Both the position numbers and the translations under genes were made by a program. DNA of 5,441 nucleotides, from NCBI GenBank assembly GCA_945885485.1, contig CAMCYT010000183.1, positions 1 to 5,441 on the forward strand. Reading direction: 5' to 3'. The DNA is from Prosthecobacter debontii (GTDB lineage: Bacteria > Verrucomicrobiota > Verrucomicrobiia > Verrucomicrobiales > Akkermansiaceae). This document shows positions 1 through 5,441 of this stretch, piece by piece. Position 1 is the stretch's first letter. Every line of letters begins with the position of its first letter. The notes under the pieces were generated by a model. That model did no database searches. It was given only the letters and a program-made list of their open reading frames with translations, and was not told the origin of the DNA.

Positions 1-244
1 GAAAGATTAGATCATTCCACTCTGGAATGAGGTTATTGACGGGGCAACCGCTTGCCATGCCAGAAACCATGTGACCGGTGTGGCAGAAAGGTGTTCCACA
101 ATCCATACACCGCGAGCCTTGTGCCCTTTGTTGTTTCTCGTCGGGATGAATTTTGAACTCGCGCCAATTCTTGATGCGCTCGAGTGGTGCTGCTTCTGCG
201 TCGGTCACGCGTGGCACTTCCATGAATCCTGTAGGCTTACCCAT
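1..244 (-). CDS. gltD: Glutamate synthase small (beta) subunit, N-terminal part, cut by window edge
   Basis: This is the NAD(P)H-oxidising subunit of bacterial glutamate synthase. It passes electrons through FAD and [4Fe-4S] centres to the large subunit for glutamate formation in the cytoplasm. Only residues 1-81 are present; the gene continues beyond position 1, and the FAD and NAD(P)H domains lie outside. Visible are the family N-terminus MGKPTGFMEV and the cysteine cluster Cys46-x2-Cys49-x4-Cys54, followed by Cys67-Pro in GCPVNNLIPEWND. These are the iron-sulfur ligand region of GltD and related dihydropyrimidine dehydrogenase-type proteins. The gap between Cys54 and Cys67 is 12 residues, against 3 in the enteric form (CxxCxxxxCxxxCP). 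I recall this longer spacing as a known subfamily, so I do not read it as damage. The ATG at 244-242 is chosen because MGKPTGF is conserved. Met8 has an AGGA just upstream but would remove that motif. The gene starts 26 bp after the gltB stop with no Shine-Dalgarno sequence, which suggests one operon. Identity is very secure; electron donor preference (NADH or NADPH) cannot be read from this fragment. Confidence 0.96.
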   Translation of the reverse strand, partial: MGKPTGFMEVPRVTDAEAAPLERIKNWREFKIHPDEKQQRAQGSRCMDCGTPFCHTGHMVSGMASGCPVNNLIPEWNDLIF

Positions 245-270
245 ATAATTGAAATTTAGAACGTTGAATG
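245..270 (-). other. gltB-gltD intergenic spacer without Shine-Dalgarno
   Basis: The 26 bp between the gltB TAA and the gltD ATG are AT-rich and hold no purine-rich ribosome binding site; the last bases before the ATG read TTTCAATTAT. There is no hairpin and no room for a promoter, so gltD should be translated from the gltB transcript. How ribosomes start there, by an unstructured AT-rich leader or by coupling to gltB termination, is inference. Confidence 0.7.
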
Positions 271-3200
271 TTAGTTGCCCCCGACACGAGCGAGGTCTTT
301 GAGATTCTCTTCAAAAGCCGCCATCGCAGCGTCGTCGCCTGTGAGCCCTTGCTCCTCGACTTTTCGAAATGCTTCTAACATCCGTTCGTAGTCGCGGGGA
401 AGTACTTTGAAAAACTTGGGTAGTTCAGAATCCCATTTTTCTAATAATGATTTTCCTCGTGGTGATGCGGTGTAGGCCACGTGTTTCTCAATTGTGGCCT
501 TCACCAAGCGGATGTCCTTGTCCGCGCATTCGATGAGGCGGTAGAGATTGACCATTTCATTGTTGAGGCGCTTCTCAAATAAGCCGTCGATGTCATAGAC
601 ATAGGCGACTCCGCCGGACATGCCCGCCGCGAAGTTTCGACCCGTTTCTCCAAGTACGATCACTTGACCACCGGTCATGTATTCGCATCCATGATCGCCG
701 ATGCCTTCGACGACGGCGAAGGCTCCTGAATTTCTCACACAGAAGCGTTCACCCGCTTGGCCATTGATGTAAACTTCTCCACTAGTCGCGCCGTAGAGTG
801 CGACGTTGCCGATGATGATGTTTTCCTCGGCTTTGAAACTGGAATTCTTGGTTGGATAGATGATCACCTTGGCACCTGATAGGCCTTTGCCAACGTAGTC
901 GTTGGCATCGCCTTCGAGACGGAAAGTCATGCCTGGAGGAGTGAATGCGGCGAAGGATTGACCAGCACTACCAGTGAATTTGAGTTCGATGGTGTCTTCC
1001 GGGAGGCCCTTGCTGCCATATTTTCGTGAGATTTCACTGCCGGTGATCGTGCCAACAACACGATTAACGTTGATGATAGGCAGCTCCACGCGGACGTGCT
1101 CGCCGCGTTCGATGGCGGGCTTACAGAGGGTCAGTAAGTGAGTGTTGTCGAGCGCATCTTTAAGACCATGGTCTTGTTCGATTTGATGGTAGCCACCAAC
1201 TTCTTCGCCGACGTCAGGCTTGTGGAAAATGCTGGTGAGATCCACTCCGTTAGCCTTCCAGTGTGCTGTCGCTTGGTTGGTATCTAGGCATTCCACGTGA
1301 CCGACCATTTCGTTGATGGTGCGGAAACCCAGTTCGGCCATGATTTCGCGGAATTCCATGGCGATAAACGTCATGAAATTGACGACATGTTCAGGTTTGC
1401 CTTCGAAGTTTTTACGAAGTTCAGGATCTTGAGTGGCGATGCCGACTGGACAGGTGTTTTTCTGACAGACACGCATCATCAAGCAGCCCACCGTGACGAG
1501 GGGAGCCGTTGCGAATCCGTATTCTTCGGCGCCGAGCAGTGTAGCGATAGCGACATCACGACCGGTCTTTAACTGTCCGTCCGTTTCGAGAACCACACGG
1601 CTGCGAAGGTCGTTGAGGAGGAGAATCTGGTTAGTTTCTGCTAGGCCGAGTTCCCATGGAGCGCCAGCATTGAAGATCGAGGACGAAGGCGATGCGCCCG
1701 TGCCGCCGTCGTGGCCAGAAATGAGGATCACGTCGGCATGGGCTTTAGCCACCCCTGCTGCGATTGTGCCGACTCCGACTTCTGCGACGAGTTTCACATT
1801 GATGCGGGCACGCGTGTTGGAGTTTTTGAGGTCGTGAATCAGTTCTGATAGATCCTCGATGGAGTAAATGTCATGGTGCGGCGGCGGAGAGACGAGACCT
1901 ACACCGGGGGTCGAATAGCGGACTTTGGCGATCCATGGATAGACCTTGGAGCCTGGGAGTTCGCCACCTTCGCCGGGTTTGGCGCCTTGGGAAATTTTGA
2001 TTTGGATTTCGTCAGCGTTGACGAGATATTCGCCAGTCACCCCGAACCGGCCGGAGGCGACTTGTTTGATCGCGGAGCGTTTGCTGTCACCGTTTGCCAT
2101 CGTGACGAAACGTTCTGGGTCTTCACCCCCTTCACCGGTATTTGATTTGCCGCCGATGCGGTTCATGGCGATCGCGAGCGTTTCGTGAGCTTCCTGCGAG
2201 ATTGATCCGTAGGACATGGCACCGGTTTTGAAGCGTTTGGTGATTGCTTCGATCGATTCGACTTCATCGATAGGCACAGGTGAGCGTGTGGTGCGGAATT
2301 TCATCAAGCCACGCAGGGTGGAAAGATTTTCGCTCTGGTCGTTCACTTTTTTTGCATACTGTTTGAAGACCTCGTAACTACCCGTGCGAGTTGCTTTTTG
2401 CAGCAAGTGAATGGTTTCTGGGTTGAAGAGATGGAACTCGCCATCGCTGCGCCATTGATAGACGCCGCCAGTGTCGAGTGCTGCGTCTTCTGCTTCGATG
2501 TGGCGGTCTGGGAATGCTTGGCGGTGACGAATGAGTGCTTCTTCAGCAACTTTTTCGATATCAGATCCTTCGCAGCGACTGGATGTGCCGCAGAAATATC
2601 GGTTCACCAAGTCGGTCGACAGACCGATGGTTTCAAAAATTTGTGCACCACGATAAGATGCCACCGTGGATATTCCCATTTTCGCCATGGTTTTGACAAC
2701 GCCTTTGATCGAGCCCTTGAGGAAATTGTAAGTTGCCTTTTCGAGAGTAATATCTAACATGTCTTCCTCAATCATTTTGTAGATCGATTCGAAGGCCATG
2801 TATGGGTTGATTGCGTCTGCACCGTAGCCTATCAATGTGGAGAAGTGATGGACTTCGCGAGCCTCGCCGGTTTCCAGAATGATAGAGACTCGGGTGCGAG
2901 TGCCTTTACTGACAAGGTAGTGGTGGATTCCACCCATCAACAACAGAGTTGGAATGGCAGCTAGGTCGTGATTGATACCTCGATCTGATAGAATGATGAT
3001 ATTGCATCCGTCTGTGATCGCAGAGTCGGCATTTTTGCAGATTTGTTCAAATGCGGATTCAAGTCCTTCACCACCTTGGTTGGATGGGAAAAGTGCGTCG
3101 AGTGTGATGGATTTGAATCCATCAAGATTGATCTCACGAAGACGAGCGAGTGCTTCGTTGTCGATGAGAGGATTATCCAAGCGGACCATTCGGCAGCTTT

Positions 3201-4947
3201 GTGGTCCTGGTGCGAGCAGGTTGGACTCCGATCCAATGAAGGTTTCGGTGGAGGTGACTAGTTCTTCGCGGATGCAGTCGAGTGCTGGGTTGGTGACCTG
3301 TGCGAAAATCTGTTTGAAATATTGATAGAGATGTTTCGGCTTGCTGGAAAGAACCGCGAGTGGCGTGTCGTTGCCCATCGAGGAAATCGGTTGGACGCCG
3401 GACGAAGCCGTGGGTCCTAGCAACATCCGCAGGTCTTCGTAGGTATAGCCGAATGCAAGTTGGCGTTCGAGGATGCGGTCGGGCTCTACCGTCTTTGGAG
3501 CTTTCGCTGCGGGAAGGTCTTTGAGAGTGATCCTGTTTTCATCTAACCACTTTCGGTAAGGTTTGGCTAAGTAGACACGCTTCTTGACCTCCTCGTCGGG
3601 GACGATGCGACCTTCCTTCATGTCCACAAGAAACATCCGCCCGGGGCGAAGGCGACCTTTTTCAATGATGGTCATCGGATCTAGATCTGGCACGACACCA
3701 ACTTCCGAGGCCATGATGACGAGATCATCATCGGTGACATAATAGCGGCTTGGACGCAGGCCGTTACGGTCGAGGACGGCGCCAATTTGTTGACCATCAG
3801 AAAAAGTGATAGAAGCTGGACCATCCCATGGTTCCATCATGCAAGCGTGGAATTCATAAAACGCTTTTTTGTCCTCGTCCATCATGGTGTGACGCTCCCA
3901 TGGTTCGGGGATCATCATCATCATCGCGTGGACGAGATCGTAGCCACCGTAGTGCAAAAATTCTAAGGCATTATCGAATCGCGCTGAGTCCGATCCGTCT
4001 TCGTTGATGACGGGGAAGATGTTCTTGATGTCCGTTCCAAAAAGGTCGGATTGGCAGAGTGCCTGACGCGCCTTCATGAAGTTTGCATTGCCCATGACGG
4101 TATTGATTTCTCCGTTGTGAGCGATGAAGCGGTTTGGGTGAGCTCGCGACCAGCTTGGAAAGGTATTTGTGGAGAAGCGGGTATGCATCAGCGCGAGTGC
4201 CGACTCGTAATCTGGATCGAGTAGATCTGGAAAGTAAGTGGAAAGTTGGCAAGGGGTGAGCATGCCTTTGTAGACCATGGTCCTAGCAGAAAGGCCGGTG
4301 ACGTAATGGTAATCTGCGCCTGGGAAAGAATTCCCTTTGTTGCCATGGACGTCGCGGAATTGGTTTGGCACTTCGTTGTTACGGATCCAAGCGCCTACGC
4401 GCTTGCGGATGACGTAAAGCTTGCGCTCGAAGCCCATCGGGTCGGTGATGTCGGGGCTTTTACCGATAAAGATTTGCTTGATGACCGGTTCGTAGCGGCT
4501 GGATGTTTTTCCTAGCAGTTCGCTTTTTACCGGGACGGTGCGCCAACCGAGAAATTTTTGGCCTTCCTCACGCACTACGAGTTCAAAGACCTGCATCGCG
4601 ACTTCGCGCACCGATGCATCAGGAGAGAAAAATACGCAACCAGAGCCGTAATCGCCCTCTGGTGGAAGCTCGACGCCCTTTTTTGCCATTTCCCGACGCA
4701 AGAACTTGTCCGGCATTTGAGTGAAGATTCCGGCGCCATCTCCTGTAGCTGGATCAGATCCGCTTGCGCCACGATGGTCCATTTGGTTGTTCATCGTGAG
4801 GGTTTTCACGATGATATCATGCGAGCGTTTGCCTTTTAAATGCGCGATGAAGCCGACGCCGCAGGCATCTTTTTCGCGAGACGGGTGCCAGAGTCCTTGG
4901 GGTTCAGGCCAGCCGTGAGGAGATATCTTAGATAAGGGTAAGGGCAT
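271..4947 (-). CDS. gltB: Glutamate synthase large (alpha) subunit, complete
   Basis: GltB makes two glutamates from glutamine and 2-oxoglutarate. Ammonia released in the N-terminal domain is tunnelled to an FMN site and reduced in with electrons from GltD; the GS-GOGAT route acts in the cytoplasm. The 1558 residues carry all four domains. The class II glutamine amidotransferase spans about 29-450: Cys29 in DACGVGF is the nucleophile, exposed by removing a 28-residue propeptide, and HNGEINT at 277-283 includes the oxyanion-hole Asn278-Gly279. The central domain is about 480-775. The FMN/synthase domain is about 835-1215, with SNTGEGGEDP from 935, QGAKPGEGG at 987-995 and SGHDGGTGASP at 1077-1087. 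The [3Fe-4S] ligands are Cys1155, Cys1161 and Cys1166 (C-x5-C-x4-C). The C-terminal GXGXG helix domain is about 1290-1480, including GDANDYVGKGLSG from 1346 and GMSGG from 1442. Length is slightly above the usual 1480-1530. An in-frame TGA 18 bp upstream and no later start before Cys29 fix the ATG at 4947. No frameshift or missing catalytic residue was seen. The adjacent gltD argues for the NAD(P)H form, not the ferredoxin form. Confidence 0.98.
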   Translation of the reverse strand: MPLPLSKISPHGWPEPQGLWHPSREKDACGVGFIAHLKGKRSHDIIVKTLTMNNQMDHRGASGSDPATGDGAGIFTQMPDKFLRREMAKKGVELPPEGDYGSGCVFFSPDASVREVAMQVFELVVREEGQKFLGWRTVPVKSELLGKTSSRYEPVIKQIFIGKSPDITDPMGFERKLYVIRKRVGAWIRNNEVPNQFRDVHGNKGNSFPGADYHYVTGLSARTMVYKGMLTPCQLSTYFPDLLDPDYESALALMHTRFSTNTFPSWSRAHPNRFIAHNGEINTVMGNANFMKARQALCQSDLFGTDIKNIFPVINEDGSDSARFDNALEFLHYGGYDLVHAMMMMIPEPWERHTMMDEDKKAFYEFHACMMEPWDGPASITFSDGQQIGAVLDRNGLRPSRYYVTDDDLVIMASEVGVVPDLDPMTIIEKGRLRPGRMFLVDMKEGRIVPDEEVKKRVYLAKPYRKWLDENRITLKDLPAAKAPKTVEPDRILERQLAFGYTYEDLRMLLGPTASSGVQPISSMGNDTPLAVLSSKPKHLYQYFKQIFAQVTNPALDCIREELVTSTETFIGSESNLLAPGPQSCRMVRLDNPLIDNEALARLREINLDGFKSITLDALFPSNQGGEGLESAFEQICKNADSAITDGCNIIILSDRGINHDLAAIPTLLLMGGIHHYLVSKGTRTRVSIILETGEAREVHHFSTLIGYGADAINPYMAFESIYKMIEEDMLDITLEKATYNFLKGSIKGVVKTMAKMGISTVASYRGAQIFETIGLSTDLVNRYFCGTSSRCEGSDIEKVAEEALIRHRQAFPDRHIEAEDAALDTGGVYQWRSDGEFHLFNPETIHLLQKATRTGSYEVFKQYAKKVNDQSENLSTLRGLMKFRTTRSPVPIDEVESIEAITKRFKTGAMSYGSISQEAHETLAIAMNRIGGKSNTGEGGEDPERFVTMANGDSKRSAIKQVASGRFGVTGEYLVNADEIQIKISQGAKPGEGGELPGSKVYPWIAKVRYSTPGVGLVSPPPHHDIYSIEDLSELIHDLKNSNTRARINVKLVAEVGVGTIAAGVAKAHADVILISGHDGGTGASPSSSIFNAGAPWELGLAETNQILLLNDLRSRVVLETDGQLKTGRDVAIATLLGAEEYGFATAPLVTVGCLMMRVCQKNTCPVGIATQDPELRKNFEGKPEHVVNFMTFIAMEFREIMAELGFRTINEMVGHVECLDTNQATAHWKANGVDLTSIFHKPDVGEEVGGYHQIEQDHGLKDALDNTHLLTLCKPAIERGEHVRVELPIINVNRVVGTITGSEISRKYGSKGLPEDTIELKFTGSAGQSFAAFTPPGMTFRLEGDANDYVGKGLSGAKVIIYPTKNSSFKAEENIIIGNVALYGATSGEVYINGQAGERFCVRNSGAFAVVEGIGDHGCEYMTGGQVIVLGETGRNFAAGMSGGVAYVYDIDGLFEKRLNNEMVNLYRLIECADKDIRLVKATIEKHVAYTASPRGKSLLEKWDSELPKFFKVLPRDYERMLEAFRKVEEQGLTGDDAAMAAFEENLKDLARVGGN

Positions 4948-5006
4948 TGAATTGGTGAGGAATTGTCAGGGAATCTAAACACATCGCGTTGTGGTGCAAG
5001 GCAGAG

Positions 5007-5034
5007 ATTGTAAAAATTAGCGAGTATCTGTCGG
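5007..5034 (-). promoter_or_regulatory. Candidate sigma-70-type promoter of gltBD
   Basis: On the minus strand, CCGACA (5034-5029, 4 of 6 to TTGACA, including GACA) is followed after 16 bp by TACAAT (5012-5007, 5 of 6 to TATAAT). Transcription would start near 5000, giving a leader of about 50 nt before the gltB ATG. Position and orientation fit. The match is by eye, and the consensus for this organism's housekeeping sigma factor is assumed to be canonical. No sigma-54 -24/-12 pair (GG-N10-GC) was found at the one TTGCA in this stretch. Confidence 0.4.
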
Positions 5035-5043
5035 CGTGGTTGC

Positions 5044-5069
5044 TTGAACTAACTGCTGAGTTAATTCAA
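5044..5069. promoter_or_regulatory. 26-bp imperfect dyad, operator candidate for gltBD
   Basis: TTGAACTAACT (5044-5054) and AGTTAATTCAA (5059-5069) are inverted repeats around a GCTG centre, matching at 10 of 11 positions. The one mismatch would be a G-U pair if transcribed from the minus strand. The dyad sits just upstream of the candidate -35 box, with its centre about 56 bp before the inferred start. That is a common place for a dimeric activator. GOGAT operons elsewhere are controlled by LysR-type (GltC) or Lrp-type regulators, but no regulator can be assigned here. Confidence 0.45.
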
Positions 5070-5086
5070 ATAACATTCAAAACGGC

Positions 5087-5103
5087 CGGAAAGTTGCTTT
5101 CCG
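5087..5103. promoter_or_regulatory. Perfect 7-bp inverted repeat with 3-nt centre
   Basis: CGGAAAG (5087-5093) and CTTTCCG (5097-5103) flank TTG. On its right is a run of six G (5105-5110), and a CGGCCG palindrome overlaps its left end (5083-5088). On the minus strand only four T follow, after GCCG, so it is a poor intrinsic terminator, and no gene ends here. It could be a second protein site upstream of gltB, or chance. Confidence 0.35.
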
Positions 5104-5164
5104 TGGGGGGTGCTGTCAAGACTCAGCGACCAAATGCTTTGGCCTGTAGCAATCAAATACTCGT

Positions 5165-5305
5165 AATAAACTGCCAAGCATACGAAATACAAATAAACTG
5201 AAATAAACTGCCAGTGAAATAAACTGCCAAATAAACTGCCAGGCATACAATTAGCTTGGCGGAGGCTTTTTGGGGTGGTAGGTTATTGCTATAAATAAAC
5301 TGCCA
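5165..5305 (+). repeat. Iterated 12-bp direct repeat AATAAACTGCCA
   Basis: Full copies lie at 5165-5176, 5202-5213, 5218-5229, 5230-5241 and 5294-5305. A 9-bp partial copy (AATAAACTG) lies at 5192-5200. Start-to-start spacings are 27, 10, 16, 12 and 64 bp, so they are irregular and not phased to the helix turn throughout. Three copies (5165, 5230, 5294) extend into a longer unit ending in RGCATAC. All are in the same orientation. The last copy is explained by the 64-bp duplication; the others are separate events. The function is unknown: clustered binding sites and slippage products are both possible. Confidence 0.93.
5236..5271 (+). terminator. Terminator-like dyad with T-tract, copy 1
   Basis: CTGCCAGGC (5236-5244) can pair with GCTTGGCGG (5254-5262), giving 9 bp with two G-U pairs and a 9-nt loop, ATACAATTA. 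Four bases later comes TTTTT (5267-5271). The four-base gap before the T run and the following GGGG make it a weak terminator by rule. The loop also contains TACAAT, a -10-like hexamer, so as DNA the dyad could instead be an operator overlapping a promoter. Its role is unresolved. Confidence 0.3.
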
Positions 5306-5315
5306 GGCATACAAT
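5286..5315 (+). promoter_or_regulatory. Candidate promoter spanning the duplication junction
   Basis: TTGCTA (5286-5291, 4 of 6 to TTGACA) comes from the end of copy 1. TACAAT (5310-5315, 5 of 6 to TATAAT) comes from copy 2, with an 18-bp spacer. Transcription would start near 5322, about 33 nt before the ATG at 5355. In copy 1 the same TACAAT has AACTGC at the equivalent -35 position, which is not a match. The pairing therefore exists only because of the duplication. This was judged by eye; the spacer is at the long end of the usual range. Confidence 0.33.
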
Positions 5316-5335
5316 TAGCTTGGCGGAGGCTTTTT
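5300..5335 (+). terminator. Terminator-like dyad with T-tract, copy 2
   Basis: This is the exact second copy of the structure in the first duplicated unit: stem arms at 5300-5308 and 5318-5326, T run at 5331-5335. It lies only 20 bp before the rightward start codon. If real, it would act within the leader of that gene (attenuation) or as a DNA-level operator, since no gene ends here. Confidence 0.28.
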
Positions 5336-5354
5336 GGGGTGGTAGGTTATTGCT

Positions 5355-5441
5355 ATGGATGTGCCAAATGAAGATAAACAAAGGGATTTAGAGGGGCTAA
5401 AGGTCTGGTCTCCTCTGGAGTTGGCGGAGATGAAAACGGGG
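5355..5441 (+). CDS. Unidentified protein, N-terminal 29 codons, runs off the window
   Basis: A rightward open frame starts with ATG at 5355 and stays open to the window end (87 nt, 29 codons). It is preceded by an in-frame TAG at 5343-5345, so it cannot begin much earlier. The visible peptide begins MDVPNEDKQRD and ends with LELAEMKTG. It is charged and has no signal peptide or membrane segment, so a cytoplasmic protein is likely. I do not recognise the family. A weak GGTAGG (5341-5346) lies 8 bp before this ATG. An in-frame ATG at 5430 has a better-placed GGAG (5417-5420, 9 bp spacing) and is a serious alternative start. The frame is divergent from gltB and its leader lies inside the tandem duplication. 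With so few codons it might not be a gene. Confidence 0.5.
   Translation, partial: MDVPNEDKQRDLEGLKVWSPLELAEMKTG

Larger units (their letters stand above)
4948..5354. other. Divergent intergenic region between gltB and the rightward partial ORF
   Basis: About 407 bp without a credible gene. The part near gltB (4948-5110) has mixed composition and carries a promoter candidate, a 26-bp dyad and a 7-bp hairpin. The part from about 5150 onward is AT-rich and made largely of short direct repeats that merge into a 64-bp tandem duplication. Open frames through this stretch on either strand start poorly, cross the repeats and resemble no protein I know. The region probably serves as control DNA for two divergent transcription units, though repeats of this kind can also mark a former insertion or replication slippage. 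Confidence 0.8.
5229..5356 (+). repeat. Perfect 64-bp tandem duplication
   Basis: Positions 5229-5292 and 5293-5356 are identical over 64 bases and adjoin with no spacer. Identity stops at both outer borders (C5228 against T5292; A5293 against G5357). Each copy begins with AAATAAACTGCCAGGCATAC and ends with GGTTATTGCTAT. The final AT of the second copy forms the first two bases of the ATG at 5355, while the first copy runs into AAA and so has no start codon. The lack of any mismatch suggests a recent event or active homogenisation. Confidence 0.97.

Noticed and set aside
71..259. Rightward open frame opposite gltD
   Set aside because: It is antisense to the well-supported gltD N-terminus and has no independent support.
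3911..3925. Five ATC triplets in a row, encoding MMMM in GltB
   Set aside because: It lies in a Met-rich stretch (HAMMM) that is usual in GltB, the frame is intact, and such a short run does not suggest a phase-variable tract.
1297..4839. Several open frames of about 65-120 codons within gltB on both strands
   Set aside because: All overlap the intact, conserved gltB frame and look like shadow frames; none resembles a known protein.
5114..5119. Perfect TTGACA on the minus strand as a -35 box
   Set aside because: No TATAAT-like hexamer occurs 16-18 bp downstream (GCAACT, CAACTT and AACTTT instead), and the hairpin lies where the -10 box should be.
4989..5201. 70-codon rightward open frame in the intergenic region
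   Set aside because: It starts at a TTG without a ribosome binding site, overlaps the promoter candidate and both dyads, ends inside the repeats, and has no protein-like features I recognise.
5061..5246. 61-codon leftward open frame with a hydrophobic N-terminal part
   Set aside because: Its N-terminal half is simply translated AATAAACTGCCA repeats (minus-strand TGGCAGTTTATT), the ATG has no ribosome binding site, and it crosses the hairpin. The hydrophobicity follows from T-rich repeats.
5165..5356. CRISPR array or integron attC site
   Set aside because: The repeats are only 12 bp with irregular gaps of 0-52 bp and no unique equal-length spacers. No attC core sites or long imperfect palindromes are present.
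5229..5356. Insertion sequence end or target-site duplication
   Set aside because: No terminal inverted repeat pair or transposase frame is visible, and a 64-bp direct repeat with no insert is far longer than a target-site duplication.
5421..5429. Third occurrence of TTGGCGGAG, inside the rightward ORF, matching the repeat unit
   Set aside because: Only nine bases match and the flanks do not, so it is probably coincidence and not a third repeat copy.

Overview
The window holds the start of a glutamate synthase operon, read leftward, and the divergent control region in front of it. It is bacterial. The proteins match the NAD(P)H-dependent bacterial glutamate synthase (GOGAT) in its two-subunit form: a 1558-residue large subunit (gltB) with the small subunit gene (gltD) directly downstream. 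Base composition of the coding part looks moderate. The GltD form 'MGKPTGFME...RCMDCGTPFCHTG...GMASGCPVNNLIPEWND' is one I associate with Verrucomicrobiota, Planctomycetota and related groups rather than with enteric bacteria. Neither glt gene has a clear Shine-Dalgarno sequence. A verrucomicrobial or allied source is my best guess, at low confidence.

Layout from left to right: positions 1-244 (minus) are the first 81 codons of gltD, cut by the window edge. After a 26-bp gap, 271-4947 (minus) is a complete gltB. Positions 4948-5354 are a roughly 400-bp intergenic region. Its gltB-proximal half carries a plausible sigma-70-type promoter, a 26-bp dyad about 56 bp upstream of the inferred start point, and a second perfect 7-bp hairpin. 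Its distal half is repeat-rich: a 12-bp motif AATAAACTGCCA is iterated (five full copies and one 9-bp partial copy), and it runs into a perfect 64-bp head-to-tail tandem duplication (5229-5292 and 5293-5356). The second copy ends inside the start codon of a rightward open reading frame, of which only 29 codons (5355-5441) are visible. I cannot identify that reading frame.

Functionally, GltB releases ammonia from glutamine and channels it to an FMN/[3Fe-4S] site, where 2-oxoglutarate becomes glutamate. GltD supplies electrons from NAD(P)H through its FAD and [4Fe-4S] centres. The two genes are almost certainly co-transcribed. They are core nitrogen assimilation genes and not novel. What deserves a second look is the noncoding region: the 64-bp duplication, the iterated motif, a terminator-like dyad repeated in both copies, and a promoter-like pair formed only across the duplication junction. 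I see no evidence for a new multi-gene system in this window.
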